This document shows, piece after piece, positions 1 to 8,079 of a DNA stretch of 64,000 nucleotides. The stretch lies in NCBI RefSeq assembly GCF_004362825.1, contig NZ_SNXZ01000006.1:248001-312000 (forward strand), read 5' to 3'. The position numbers and the translations under genes are program-made. This DNA comes from Labedaea rhizosphaerae. GTDB taxonomy: Bacteria; Actinomycetota; Actinomycetes; Mycobacteriales; Pseudonocardiaceae. Numbering within the stretch: the stretch's first letter is position 1; each line of letters begins with the position of its first letter. Under the pieces are notes generated by a model. The model did not search any database. It was not told where the DNA came from and was given only the letters and a program-made list of their open reading frames with translations.

Positions 1-97
1 GCGGGTGGGCCGTGACCTCCGCCACCCCGGTCTCGCTGTGCTCCAGCGCCACCGGGTCCGCGGTCGTGTTCTCTTCTGTGGTGTTGTCCTGAGTCAG
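1..97 (-). CDS. 5' fragment of a gene, possibly DEAD-box RNA helicase RhlE
   Basis: Only about 32 N-terminal codons lie in the window; the gene runs off the left edge. The reading frame is open and opens with an acidic, Thr-rich stretch (TQDNTTEENTTADP) ending ..VTAHP. A GAGGAGAGG Shine-Dalgarno sequence sits 8 nt before a CTG codon at 97-95, so CTG may be the start; an in-frame ATG at 130 lacks a ribosome site. The RhlE assignment is inference from gene order only: in mycobacteria rhlE (Rv3211) lies beside the ferritin-like gene Rv3210c, divergently as here. No helicase motif is visible in this fragment. Confidence 0.5.
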   Translation of the reverse strand, partial: MTQDNTTEENTTADPVALEHSETGVAEVTAHP

Positions 98-385
98 GGT
101 GATCGCCTCTCCTCGCCCGCGCGCACCCATCGGCGACCATCGCCGTTCAACCGCTCGACCGCGCACTCGCCTGCGGTTTCACAGGGCGCGCGGGAGAGGT
201 CGCGCGGTGCGCATACCCTCCATGGGGCGGTCTTGGCCCGCCCTTGGTCTTGTCGATGCCTGCGCGCCACCGGGCGGGCACTCACACCGGCCGTTTACCG
301 AGGCCGGCGGTGACCACGCGCCCTTGCGTGGGCAGGCGTCACTGCACATTCTACCTGGGAGGTACGGGCGGATACGCTCGGTACC
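98..385. other. Divergent intergenic region with leaderless-type promoter
   Basis: No convincing gene is present. The region separates the left-edge gene from the ferritin-like gene. A TACGCT hexamer at 373-378 lies 7 nt before the GTG at 386, the spacing expected when the transcript begins at the start codon, so the ferritin-like gene may have a leaderless mRNA. No clear -35 box is visible. Confidence 0.4.
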
Positions 386-1030
386 GTGAGTGAGTCTCAG
401 ATTGGCGTCGTCGACCTGCTCGGAGTGCTGGCATACGGCGAGCTCTCGGCGTTCGACCGGCTGGCGGAGGACGCGCGCGCGGCACCCACCCTGGCGGGTC
501 GCGCAGCGCTCGCCGAGATGGCCGGCCTGGAGATCGGCCACTACCGCCAGCTCGCCGACCGGCTCGGCGAACTCGGCGCCGACGTGCAGGAGGCCATGGC
601 CCCGTTCATCTCGCACATCGACGCGTTCCAGGCGTCCACCACGCCCAACTCCTGGCTCGAGTCCCTGGTCAAGGCCTACGTCGTGGACGGCCTCGCCGCG
701 GACCTCTACCGGGAGCTGGCGAGCTGGCTGGACGAGCCGACCCGCGAGCTCGTCCTGCACACCCTGGCCGACACCGGGCACGCGGCGTTCGCCGAGCGGG
801 AGGTGCGCGCGGCGTGTGAGCGAGATCGCACCCAGCGGGACCGCCTGACCCTGTGGGGGCGGCGGCTGCTCGGCGAGGCGCTGACCCAGGCCCAGTACGT
901 GGTGGCCGAGCGCGACGGGCTGGCCGAGCTGATCGTCAAGGGCTCGGGCGACCTCGCGGGGATCGCGGCGCTGTTCCGGCGGCTGCAACAGGGCCACGGG
1001 AAACGGATGACCGCGCTGGGGCTGGGCTGA
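386..1030 (+). CDS. Ferritin-like fold protein (Rv3210c-like)
   Basis: A 214-residue, mostly helical protein. The first half carries carboxylate/His residues in the ferritin pattern (Glu19, Glu49-x2-His52), and the second half has a matching acidic/His helix (HAAFAERE). This suggests a four-helix bundle that could bind a di-iron centre; the family is related in fold to MiaE-type tRNA hydroxylases, but the substrate is unknown. The GTG start at 386 was chosen because a -10-like hexamer sits 7 nt upstream and there is no Shine-Dalgarno sequence. The gene is followed by DUF3107, as in mycobacterial and other actinobacterial genomes. Function beyond the fold is not established. Confidence 0.8.
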   Translation: MSESQIGVVDLLGVLAYGELSAFDRLAEDARAAPTLAGRAALAEMAGLEIGHYRQLADRLGELGADVQEAMAPFISHIDAFQASTTPNSWLESLVKAYVVDGLAADLYRELASWLDEPTRELVLHTLADTGHAAFAEREVRAACERDRTQRDRLTLWGRRLLGEALTQAQYVVAERDGLAELIVKGSGDLAGIAALFRRLQQGHGKRMTALGLG

Positions 1031-1143
1031 CGGACCGGTTCAGCGGGGAGCGAACGGCGCCGCCCTGACCGGATGCGCACCGCCGCGCTCGACTAGCCTG
1101 GCGGACAACCAACACGAAGGTTGTTGCGAATGCGGAGGTCAGC

Positions 1144-1374
1144 GTGGAGGTCAAGATCGGCATCGCCGACACCGCTCGGGAGCTGGTGCTGACGAGCACG
1201 TTGTCCCCGGACGAGGTGGAGGCCCTGGTGTCCGACGCCCTCGGGGCCAAGAGCACGGGCACCCTCACCCTGGTGGACGACAAGGGTCGCCGGTTCGTCG
1301 TGCCCGCCGCCCGGGTCGCGTACGTGGAGATCGGCGCGGCGGACGCCCGCCGGGTCGGGTTCGCCACCGCCTGA
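1144..1374 (+). CDS. DUF3107 family protein (TB9.4-like)
   Basis: A 76-residue protein beginning MEVKIGIADTARELVL, the typical opening of the small actinobacterial DUF3107 family (Rv3208A/TB9.4 in M. tuberculosis, from memory). It is predicted as a compact alpha/beta protein with no signal or membrane segment. The GTG start at 1144 is supported by GGAGG at 1133-1137. The gene is closed by a very strong hairpin. The biochemical role is unknown; its near-constant neighbourhood with the ferritin-like protein and, elsewhere, the TetR gene suggests a conserved but uncharacterised function. Confidence 0.85.
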   Translation: MEVKIGIADTARELVLTSTLSPDEVEALVSDALGAKSTGTLTLVDDKGRRFVVPAARVAYVEIGAADARRVGFATA

Positions 1375-1383
1375 GAAACGCGA

Positions 1384-1420
1384 AGAAGGGCCGTACCCGC
1401 TTGTCGGGTACGGCCCTTCT
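1384..1420. terminator. Bidirectional intrinsic terminator
   Basis: A perfect 15-bp stem (1384-1398 with 1406-1420) encloses a 7-nt loop. It sits between the convergent DUF3107 and DUF4873 genes and can serve both. A run of A on the left side would give U residues for the minus-strand transcript. Confidence 0.85.
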
Positions 1421-1427
1421 GGCGTCT

Positions 1428-1739
1428 TCAGAGCGTTGTGGGTACCGCGAACGGTGGCGTGCTCGACCCGGTGATCCGGTAGCGGCCCCACGGGTCGGGG
1501 TCGGACAACTCGCCGTCGGCGCTGCCTTGCGGGGTGCGGATGGTGGCCTCGGTCTTGCGGCCGCCCGCGATCGCGGTCAGCTCGTCGTTGCCCGCGAGCC
1601 GCCCGTACCAGCGGTAGCGGCCGTCGATGGGCTGGAAGTGGCCGCGCAGGTCGACCTCGACGGTCAGTTCGCGCTCGCCGACCACGAGGGTCGCCGGTCC
1701 GGCGTAGCCGTCGTCGTCTTGGTTCTCATGCCCGGTCAC
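1428..1739 (-). CDS. DUF4873 domain protein
   Basis: A 103-residue protein with the DUF4873 pattern: GPATLVVGERELTVEVDLRGHF followed in the chain by QPIDGRYRWYGRL. DUF4873 often occurs as the C-terminal part of FAD-dependent Baeyer-Villiger-type monooxygenases or as a free-standing protein in gene groups with TetR and AurF-like oxygenases. Its ATG at 1739 lies 14 nt inside the end of the upstream TetR gene on the same strand, so the two are translationally coupled. A role as partner in oxidative metabolism with the nearby di-iron oxygenase is inferred from context only. Confidence 0.75.
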   Translation of the reverse strand: MTGHENQDDDGYAGPATLVVGERELTVEVDLRGHFQPIDGRYRWYGRLAGNDELTAIAGGRKTEATIRTPQGSADGELSDPDPWGRYRITGSSTPPFAVPTTL

Positions 1740-2460
1740 GCTTGGCCTCCTCCAGTTTGACGACCTTGTTCAGCTCCAGCGGTTTCGTGCCGTCGACGCT
1801 CACGCCGTTCTGCCGCAGGATCCCGTCGATCGCGGCCCAGATGACCTGCGTGAGGTACTCGACGACGGCGTCGCGGGCCATGGTCTTGCGCTCCAGCCAC
1901 CACTCGCCGACGTTCTGGACCATGCCGACGATCCCGTACGCCCACGGCTCGGCCGCGCCGGAGTCGAGCTGGAACGCGCGCATGTAGTCGCCCAGCAGGG
2001 TGGCCAGCGCCGCGGCGATGACCTCCTTGTCCTCGGCGACCACGTCCGAGCCGGTCGGTTCGGACAGGCTGCGGCGCACGAGCAGCCGGTAGAGGTTGGG
2101 GAACTCTTCTATGACCGAGAAGAAGGCGTCCAGGCTCTTGCGGATCCGCGGAATCGGCGCTTCCTCGATGTTCATGGCCGGGATCAGCCGCTCGAAGAGG
2201 ATCTCCGTGCCGCGGTGCCCGAGGGCGACGATCAGGTCGGCCTTGTCGGTGAAATGCCTGTACAGCACGGGTTTGGTCACGCCGGCCTCGGCGGCGACGT
2301 GCTCCATGCCGAGGTCGGGACCGTGCGCGGCGAGCGCGCGCAGCGCCGCCTCGACGAACTCCTCGCGGCGTGCGGCGCGGTGCGAGCGCCAGCGGTCACG
2401 CCGGGCGTCGGCCGGAGCGGTTGCCTCATGCTTGTCGTCGCGCTTGACACCGTCTTGCAT
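1726..2460 (-). CDS. TetR/AcrR-family transcriptional repressor
   Basis: A 244-residue protein with an N-terminal TetR helix-turn-helix at about residues 30-75 (MEHVAAEAGVTKPVLYRHF). The C-terminal ligand domain is divergent and ends in a charged tail. It is transcribed away from the AurF-like oxygenase gene at 2541, with an 80-bp gap containing GTAAC/GTTAC palindromes, which is the usual arrangement for a repressor controlling itself and the divergent gene. The ATG at 2460 is preceded by few alternatives. The effector is unknown, possibly a substrate of the oxygenase or hydrolase. Confidence 0.9.
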   Translation of the reverse strand: MQDGVKRDDKHEATAPADARRDRWRSHRAARREEFVEAALRALAAHGPDLGMEHVAAEAGVTKPVLYRHFTDKADLIVALGHRGTEILFERLIPAMNIEEAPIPRIRKSLDAFFSVIEEFPNLYRLLVRRSLSEPTGSDVVAEDKEVIAAALATLLGDYMRAFQLDSGAAEPWAYGIVGMVQNVGEWWLERKTMARDAVVEYLTQVIWAAIDGILRQNGVSVDGTKPLELNKVVKLEEAKRDRA

Positions 2461-2478
2461 GTGTCGGATGCTACCAGA

Positions 2479-2500
2479 GGTAACAGTTACTTCGGGTAAC
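2479..2500. promoter_or_regulatory. Putative TetR operator in divergent promoter
   Basis: GTAAC-A-GTTAC is a perfect palindrome at 2480-2490, followed at 2494-2500 by a third half-site GGGTAAC. The cluster lies between the divergent TetR and AurF-like genes, as expected for an autoregulatory TetR operator. Confidence 0.6.
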
Positions 2501-2540
2501 AGCCTGGAACGAGCACCAACGGTATCGATCGGGGAGTGAC

Positions 2541-3461
2541 ATGAGCCGCGCAGTGCAGGTCGCCAAGGGCGCCGACCGGGAGAAGACCGCGCAACGGTTG
2601 CTGAACTCGTCCGCCGACAAGTTCTACGACCCCGAGGTCGACATCGACTGGGACGCGCCGGTCCCCGACGACAAGCTCTTCCACCCCGAGCGCCGGGTTT
2701 CCTTGTACGGCACCGAACTCTGGGATCGGTTGAGCCCTGAGCAGCGGCGGGAACTCGGCAAGCACGAGATCGCGAGCATCTGCGCGTCCGGCATCTTCTT
2801 CGAGGTGCTGTTGATGCAGTTGCTGCTCAAGCAGGTCTACCGGCTCGACCCCACGAGCGGCCACGTGCAGTACATGCTCACCGAGATCGCCGACGAGTGC
2901 CGCCACTCGACGATGTTCGGCAAGGCGATCAAGCGCTTCGACGCCACCGTCTACGGCCCGCGCCCGTGGGTGAAGGCGCTCGCGAAGCTGCTGCCCGCGA
3001 TCGGTCGCGGCCCGTCGATCTACGCGGCGATCCTGGTGGCCGAAGAGGTCCTCGACCGCATGCAGCGCGAGAACATGGCCGACGAGGACCTGCAACCGTT
3101 GGTGCGCATGGTGAACCGCATCCACGTGCTGGAGGAGGCGCGGCACGTGACGTTCGCGCGCCAGGAAGTCGCGCGGGGCATGGGGAAGGCCGGGCCGTTC
3201 GCGCGCAGGCACCACGCGTTGCTGACCGCGGTCGTGTCGTACTTCGTGTCCCTGAGCCTGATCAACCCGAAGGTCTACGCGTCGGTCGGGCTCGACCCGA
3301 AGCAGGCGTGGAAGGCCGCCAAGGAGAACCCGCACTTCCAGGCGACGATGGCGCACTGGGGCGAGCGGATCATCGCGTTCCTGCGGGAGTCGGACCTGGT
3401 CGACGAGAAGGGGATCTCCGGGTGGTTGTGGCGCAAGTCCCTGCTGCTGTCCCGTTCCTGA
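2541..3461 (+). CDS. AurF-type di-iron oxygenase
   Basis: A 306-residue protein with the carboxylate-bridged di-iron motifs of the AurF (p-aminobenzoate N-oxygenase) family: HE at 75-76, E119-x2-H122 (ECRH), the EE pair near 168-169 and E199-x2-H202 (EARH). AurF-like enzymes oxidise amines or other groups with O2 in the cytoplasm; the substrate here cannot be read from sequence. The ATG at 2541 follows a weak GGGGAG ribosome site. The gene is divergent from a TetR repressor and its 3' end overlaps the next hydrolase gene, indicating an operon with linked functions. Confidence 0.85.
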   Translation: MSRAVQVAKGADREKTAQRLLNSSADKFYDPEVDIDWDAPVPDDKLFHPERRVSLYGTELWDRLSPEQRRELGKHEIASICASGIFFEVLLMQLLLKQVYRLDPTSGHVQYMLTEIADECRHSTMFGKAIKRFDATVYGPRPWVKALAKLLPAIGRGPSIYAAILVAEEVLDRMQRENMADEDLQPLVRMVNRIHVLEEARHVTFARQEVARGMGKAGPFARRHHALLTAVVSYFVSLSLINPKVYASVGLDPKQAWKAAKENPHFQATMAHWGERIIAFLRESDLVDEKGISGWLWRKSLLLSRS

Positions 3462-4300
3462 CCTCGGACGGGGTCCGGCTGGCGCTGCTGGACAGCGGAC
3501 CCGCCGACGCGCCGGTGACCGTCGTGTTCGTGCACGGCTGGACGTCGGACTCGACAACGTGGGACGACGTGCTCCCGCTGCTGACCGCGCCGGTGCGGAC
3601 CATCCGGTTCGACCTGCGCGGCCACGGCGGCTCGGACCCCGCGCCGCCCGGCACCGCGACCATCGAACGGCTCGGCGCGGATCTGGCCGAGCTGGTCGAG
3701 GAGCGCGTGCCGGACGGGAAACTGGTGCTGGTCGGGCATTCCATGGGCGCGATGGCGGTGATGGCGCTGGCCGAGCAACGCCCGGAGCTGGTCGAGAAGC
3801 GGGTCGCGGGCGTGCTGCTGTTCTCCGGCGCCGCCGCGGGCCTGGCCGACGCGACGTTCGGCCTGCCGCGCTGGGTGCTGGCCGGCGAGCAGAAGCTCAC
3901 CGCGCGGCTGGCCCGGGTGAGCCGGCCGGTGATCGCCCGCCGGACCGCCGCGTTGCGCCCGGGCGTGCGGTGGCTGGCGTTCGGCCGCCGTCCCTCGCGC
4001 GCGCACGTGGCCAAGGCGGCGCGGCAGTTCGGTCGCGCGCACCCGGCGAGCATGGCGGGCTTTCGGGTGTCGTTGACCGAGCACGACCGGCTGGCCGCGT
4101 TGGCCGCACTGCGCTGCGTGCCGGTGGTCGTGCTGTCGGGATCGCGGGACCGGTTGTGCACGCCCGCACAGGCCCGGGCGATCGCGGCCGAGTTGCCGTC
4201 GGCGACCTTCGTGGCGTTTCCCGAGGCGGGACACATGCTGCCGTTCGAACGCCCCGCGGAACTGGCCCGCCACATCGACCGGCTGGCCGCGCCACACTAG
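3422..4300 (+). CDS. Alpha/beta hydrolase
   Basis: A roughly 292-residue alpha/beta-hydrolase: oxyanion-region HGW near residue 40, nucleophile elbow GHSMG with Ser107, an acidic residue in SGSRDR and the catalytic His in EAGHMLPFE near the C-terminus. I chose the GTG at 3422 because AAGGGG lies 7 nt upstream; translation would start inside the AurF-like gene, 40 nt before its stop. GTG at 3428 is an alternative. It is clearly paralogous to the hydrolase at 14261-15184 (shared core DLRGHGxSDPAP/GTATIE). The substrate is unknown; it probably acts with the upstream oxygenase. Confidence 0.8.
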   Translation: MVVAQVPAAVPFLTSDGVRLALLDSGPADAPVTVVFVHGWTSDSTTWDDVLPLLTAPVRTIRFDLRGHGGSDPAPPGTATIERLGADLAELVEERVPDGKLVLVGHSMGAMAVMALAEQRPELVEKRVAGVLLFSGAAAGLADATFGLPRWVLAGEQKLTARLARVSRPVIARRTAALRPGVRWLAFGRRPSRAHVAKAARQFGRAHPASMAGFRVSLTEHDRLAALAALRCVPVVVLSGSRDRLCTPAQARAIAAELPSATFVAFPEAGHMLPFERPAELARHIDRLAAPH

Positions 4301-4315
4301 GGTCGCGAACCTCCC

Positions 4316-5287
4316 TCAGCTGGGCGCCGGGCAGGGGTCGGCTTCGTCCAGGGCGGCGCGGTGGGTGTCGTCGAGCTCAAGGTCGGTGGCGTCCAGGAGC
4401 TCGTCGAGTTGGCCTGGGTCGCTGACGCCGACGATCGGGATGAGCTGGGGGTTGGTCAGCAACCAGGCGAGCACGACCTGGTTCGGGGTGGAGCCGAGTT
4501 CGGCGGCGACGTGACGCAGCACCGCCAGCCGCGCGGGTGTGCCGGGGTGGTCGTAGGCGGGCTGCAGCGGTTTGTCGGCGCGGACGTAGGCGCCCGCCAG
4601 CAACGTGTTGTAGGCCCACAACGTCAGGTCCGGGTGGCTGCGCACGTAGTCCAGCGACTCCTCGGTGACGTGCAGGTGCGACGGGTGGGGGAGCCGGGGA
4701 CACACCCGCGGTGCCAGGTACGAGTAGCGCAGTTGCACGCACGAGTAGCCAGGGCGACCGGCCGCGCCGGCCATCGTTCGCGCGCGTTCCACTTGCCACG
4801 TCGCGTGGTTGCTCGCGCCGAGCAGGCGTGCCTTGCCGGACTCGACCACGTCCGCGAACGCACCCAAGGTCTCGTCCAGCGGCACCGAGCGGTCTTCGAC
4901 GTGGGCCCAGTAGACGTCGACGTGGTCGGTACCGAGGCGGGCGAGGCTTCCGTCCACAGCGGACTGGATGGCTCGCGCCGACAAACCTTCGCGCACGCCC
5001 GGCGCGACCGGCTGCGCGCCGACCTTGGTGCTCAGCACGACGCGGTCACGAGCACCACGCGCGGCGAGCCAGCGGCCGAGGACGGTCTCGCTCTCGCCGC
5101 CCCGCGCGCCGTCGAGCCAGTACGCGTAGTTGTCGGCGGTGTCGATCAGGGTGCCCCCGCGTTCGGTGAACCGGTCGAGGATCGCGAACGACGTCGGCTC
5201 GTCGACGTGAGTGCCGAACCACATGGCGCCCAAGCACAACGCGCTGACTCGGGTGCCGTCGGCGAGGGTGCGCAGCGACACGGCCAT
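4316..5287 (-). CDS. Aldo/keto reductase
   Basis: A 323-residue NADPH-dependent aldo/keto reductase of the YdjG/Tas type. The catalytic tetrad is visible: Asp49 and Tyr54 (DTADNY), Lys88 (STKVG) and His in YWAHVED near residue 128. The (beta/alpha)8 barrel is complete and ends ..DEADPCPAPS. It lies 40 bp downstream of the SARP-type regulator on the same strand and may be co-transcribed with it. The physiological carbonyl substrate cannot be predicted. Confidence 0.85.
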   Translation of the reverse strand: MAVSLRTLADGTRVSALCLGAMWFGTHVDEPTSFAILDRFTERGGTLIDTADNYAYWLDGARGGESETVLGRWLAARGARDRVVLSTKVGAQPVAPGVREGLSARAIQSAVDGSLARLGTDHVDVYWAHVEDRSVPLDETLGAFADVVESGKARLLGASNHATWQVERARTMAGAAGRPGYSCVQLRYSYLAPRVCPRLPHPSHLHVTEESLDYVRSHPDLTLWAYNTLLAGAYVRADKPLQPAYDHPGTPARLAVLRHVAAELGSTPNQVVLAWLLTNPQLIPIVGVSDPGQLDELLDATDLELDDTHRAALDEADPCPAPS

Positions 5288-5327
5288 GATTCGAACGTAA
5301 CAGCGGTGCTCGCCTTCGGCAGCGGCA

Positions 5328-6896
5328 TCAGGGGACCGGTCGCGGAGCAGGGAGCGTGTGCACGACGGTGGCCAGGTGGGCGGTGCGCTGGGTTTCGAGG
5401 TAGGCGCGGATCGTCAGGTCGTCGTGCTTGCGAACGGCGGCCGCGGCGTTGCGCAGCGCCCGGGGCCGGTAGCCGCAGCGGCGGGCGAGTTCCGCGGCGG
5501 CCAACGGATCCGCGGCCACCTGGGTGCCGATCACCTTGGCCAGCAACTCCACAGCTTCGGCCGGAGTCAGCGCGTCGAGCGGGAGCAGGTAGGCGCCGTT
5601 GCTGGCGGTCAGGTCGGCCAGCGAGTCGCGGCTGGTCAGCAGGACGACACACCCCGCGCCGCCGGGTAACAACGGCGGGATCTGGGGCGCGGCGGCGACG
5701 TTGTCGACCAGCAGCAGGATCTGCTTGCCCGCCAACAAAGACCGGAACATCCGGCCCGCGTCGTCGGCGTCGGTGGGGGTCTGGTCGTCCGGAACCCCCA
5801 AGGAACGCAGCAGTGCCGCGAGGGCTTTGGCCGGCGTCAGCGGGCTGCGACTGTTCCCGCGCAGGTCGAGGAACAGTTGCCCGTCGGGGAAGTGCGGTGC
5901 CGCCCGGTGCGCCCAGTGGATGGCGAGCGCGGTCTTGCCGAGCCCGGCGGGGCCGGTGATCGCGATGATCGGCACGGCCGTCGGGTGGGCGGCGACGTTG
6001 CCGGGCAACGCTTTGTCGAGCCTGCGCAGTTCGGTGTCACGCCCGGTGAAGTCGACGATGTCGGCGGGCAGCTGGGCGGGCTTCGGTGCGGGCACCGGCT
6101 CGGGCTGGGTGGTGGGCAGCGGCCGGGCGAACTCGGCGGCCAGCTGGTCGCGCAACACGGCCTCGTGCACGGCCTTCAGCTCGACGCCCGGGTCGACGCC
6201 GAGCTCGTCGCGCAACAGCCGCGCGGTCTCGCGGTACACGGTGAGCGCGTCCGCGCGTCGTCCCGCCCGGTACAGCGCCGACATCAGGTGCCGCACCAGC
6301 CGTTCGCGGAACGGGTGCTCGGCGGCCAGCGCGGCGATCTCGTCGAGGATCTGGGTGTGCCGGCCGAGTTCGAGCTCGCACTCGAAGCAGTCCTCCAGCA
6401 CCGTCAACCTGCGGCTGTCCAAGCGTTCCGCGGCCGCACGCACCACTTCGCCGTCGAGGCCGCTCAACGACGGCCCACGCCACTGCGCGAGGCCTTGGCG
6501 CATGAGCCGTGCGGCGGTTGACAAATCCCCGGACCGCATGGCTTTGGCGCCCAGGTCGGCCGCCGCCTCGAAGCGCAGTGCGTCGAGTTCCTCGTCGGTG
6601 ACCCGGATCCGGTAGCCGGTGTCCTCGGTGACGATGACTTCCCTGCTCTCCCCGGCCGATCGCCACGACCGCCGCAGGTGCGCTATGCGGTTGCGGACCT
6701 GGTTCCGGCTCGTGGCAGGGGGTTCGGCGTTCCACACCGCGTCGACGAGCTGGTCGATCGACACCACTGCGTTGGCGTTCACGAGCAGGACGGCCAGCAT
6801 CTTCCGCTCGCGCGGCCCGCCGATGGGCAGCGGGCGGCCCCCGGCGAGGACCTTCATTTCGCCGAGGATGCTGAACTCCAACCCGGCTTCCCCCAT
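5328..6896 (-). CDS. SARP-family regulator with NB-ARC ATPase domain
   Basis: A 522-residue AfsR/SARP-like activator. Residues about 1-95 form an OmpR-type winged helix (LAVLLVNANAVVSIDQLVDAVW), about 100-245 the bacterial transcriptional activation domain, and about 275-480 a nucleotide-binding NB-ARC module with Walker A GPAGLGKTA and a Walker B-like LLLVDN. The C-terminal TPR repeats of full AfsR are absent. The ATG at 6896 (MGEAGLEFSILG) was chosen because homologues start here; the open frame upstream has no coding character. It is divergent from the sugar operon at 7043 and upstream of the aldo/keto reductase, so either may be its target; this is inference. Confidence 0.88.
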   Translation of the reverse strand: MGEAGLEFSILGEMKVLAGGRPLPIGGPRERKMLAVLLVNANAVVSIDQLVDAVWNAEPPATSRNQVRNRIAHLRRSWRSAGESREVIVTEDTGYRIRVTDEELDALRFEAAADLGAKAMRSGDLSTAARLMRQGLAQWRGPSLSGLDGEVVRAAAERLDSRRLTVLEDCFECELELGRHTQILDEIAALAAEHPFRERLVRHLMSALYRAGRRADALTVYRETARLLRDELGVDPGVELKAVHEAVLRDQLAAEFARPLPTTQPEPVPAPKPAQLPADIVDFTGRDTELRRLDKALPGNVAAHPTAVPIIAITGPAGLGKTALAIHWAHRAAPHFPDGQLFLDLRGNSRSPLTPAKALAALLRSLGVPDDQTPTDADDAGRMFRSLLAGKQILLLVDNVAAAPQIPPLLPGGAGCVVLLTSRDSLADLTASNGAYLLPLDALTPAEAVELLAKVIGTQVAADPLAAAELARRCGYRPRALRNAAAAVRKHDDLTIRAYLETQRTAHLATVVHTLPAPRPVP

Positions 6897-7042
6897 GCCG
6901 CCATTTTCCCGCACCGCTCGCACCCCCGCCACACGCTTTCCGACGTGGAGCAACACCACTCGGTGGTGTTCGTCTGGTGCCGGGGTGGTGACGACCGCGC
7001 TTAACGTCCGGCATTCGTCACGGCGACAGAAAGGAGCTCGGG

Positions 7043-8077
7043 GTGAAAGTCCTCGTGACCGGAAGCGCAGGCATCTTCGGCACCCACCTGGTGCGCAGGC
7101 TCGCCCGTTCGGCGGGCGAGCCGTACGAGGTGATCGGGCTCGACATCCGGGACGCGGAGCCGATTCCCGGTGTGCGGCAAGTGATCGGCGACGTTCGCGA
7201 CCCCGACATGGTCGGGCGGCTGACCGACGGCGCCGACGCCGTCGTGCACTGCGCGGCGGCCCTGCCGAGCCACGACGAGGCCGACGTGTGGTCGGTCGAC
7301 GTCGACGGCACGAGCACCGTGCTGGCCGCGGCGCGTCGTTGCGGAGTTTCCCGTTTCGTCCACATTTCGTCCACCGCCGTGTATGGCGTGCCGGAAGTGC
7401 AACCCACCCCGGAAAATCACCCGTTCGTCGGTGTCGATCCGTACAACCGGGCGAAGATCGCCGCCGAGCGGTTGTGCGGGCAATACCGCGACGAAGGCAT
7501 GTGCCTGCCGATTCTGCGGCCGAAGACATTTCTCGGTCCCGAGCGGCTGGGTTTGTTCGCGATGCTCTTCGAGTGGGCGAGCGAGGGCCGCGGGTTCCCG
7601 GTGCTCGCCGGCGGCCGCGTCCGCTGCCAGATGCTCGACGTGGCCGACCTGTGCGACGTGACCGTCGAGGCGCTGCACCGGCCGGCCGACGCCGTCAACG
7701 ACGTGTTCAACGTCGCGGCAAGCGAGTTCGGGTTGCTGCGCGACGAGTTCCAGGCGGTGCTCGATGCCGCGGGCCACGGTCGCCGGGTGATCACCATCCC
7801 GGCACGGCCCGCGATCGGCGTGCTGCGGGCGTTGGAGAAACTTCACATCTCGCCGGTGTACAAGCGACTGGCCCGCAAGCTGCTGCACGACTCGTACGTC
7901 TCGATCGACAGGGCGCGCTCCCGGCTCGGGTTCGACCCGAAGTTCTCGAACACCGAGTCGCTGCTGCGCACCTACGACTGGTACCTCGAGCACGCGCGGG
8001 GCACGCAGCACACCGGCCGCAGCCACGGCGAACCCTGGCGCCAGGGTGCCCTCAAGCTGGTCAAAGCGGCGTTCTGA
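7043..8077 (+). CDS. NAD-dependent epimerase/dehydratase
   Basis: A 344-residue extended short-chain dehydrogenase/reductase. The Rossmann motif GSAGIFG lies at residues 7-13, an acidic D33 region binds NAD, and the catalytic Tyr-x3-Lys is YNRAK near residue 133, with SSTAVYG just before it. This family interconverts nucleotide sugars. GTG at 7043 follows a good AAGGAG site (7031-7036). It opens a six-gene operon with 2-nt to 20-nt gaps or overlaps that also encodes two GT4 transferases and a UDP-sugar dehydrogenase, so the sugar product probably goes into an envelope glycan or glycolipid. Confidence 0.85.
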   Translation: MKVLVTGSAGIFGTHLVRRLARSAGEPYEVIGLDIRDAEPIPGVRQVIGDVRDPDMVGRLTDGADAVVHCAAALPSHDEADVWSVDVDGTSTVLAAARRCGVSRFVHISSTAVYGVPEVQPTPENHPFVGVDPYNRAKIAAERLCGQYRDEGMCLPILRPKTFLGPERLGLFAMLFEWASEGRGFPVLAGGRVRCQMLDVADLCDVTVEALHRPADAVNDVFNVAASEFGLLRDEFQAVLDAAGHGRRVITIPARPAIGVLRALEKLHISPVYKRLARKLLHDSYVSIDRARSRLGFDPKFSNTESLLRTYDWYLEHARGTQHTGRSHGEPWRQGALKLVKAAF

Positions 8078-8079
8078 GC

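Noticed and set aside
5328-7529. Long open frame extending the SARP gene N-terminus by over 200 codons
   Set aside because: The extension is Arg/Pro-rich, overlaps the epimerase gene on the other strand and lacks homologue-like features; the protein begins naturally at MGEAGLEFSILG.
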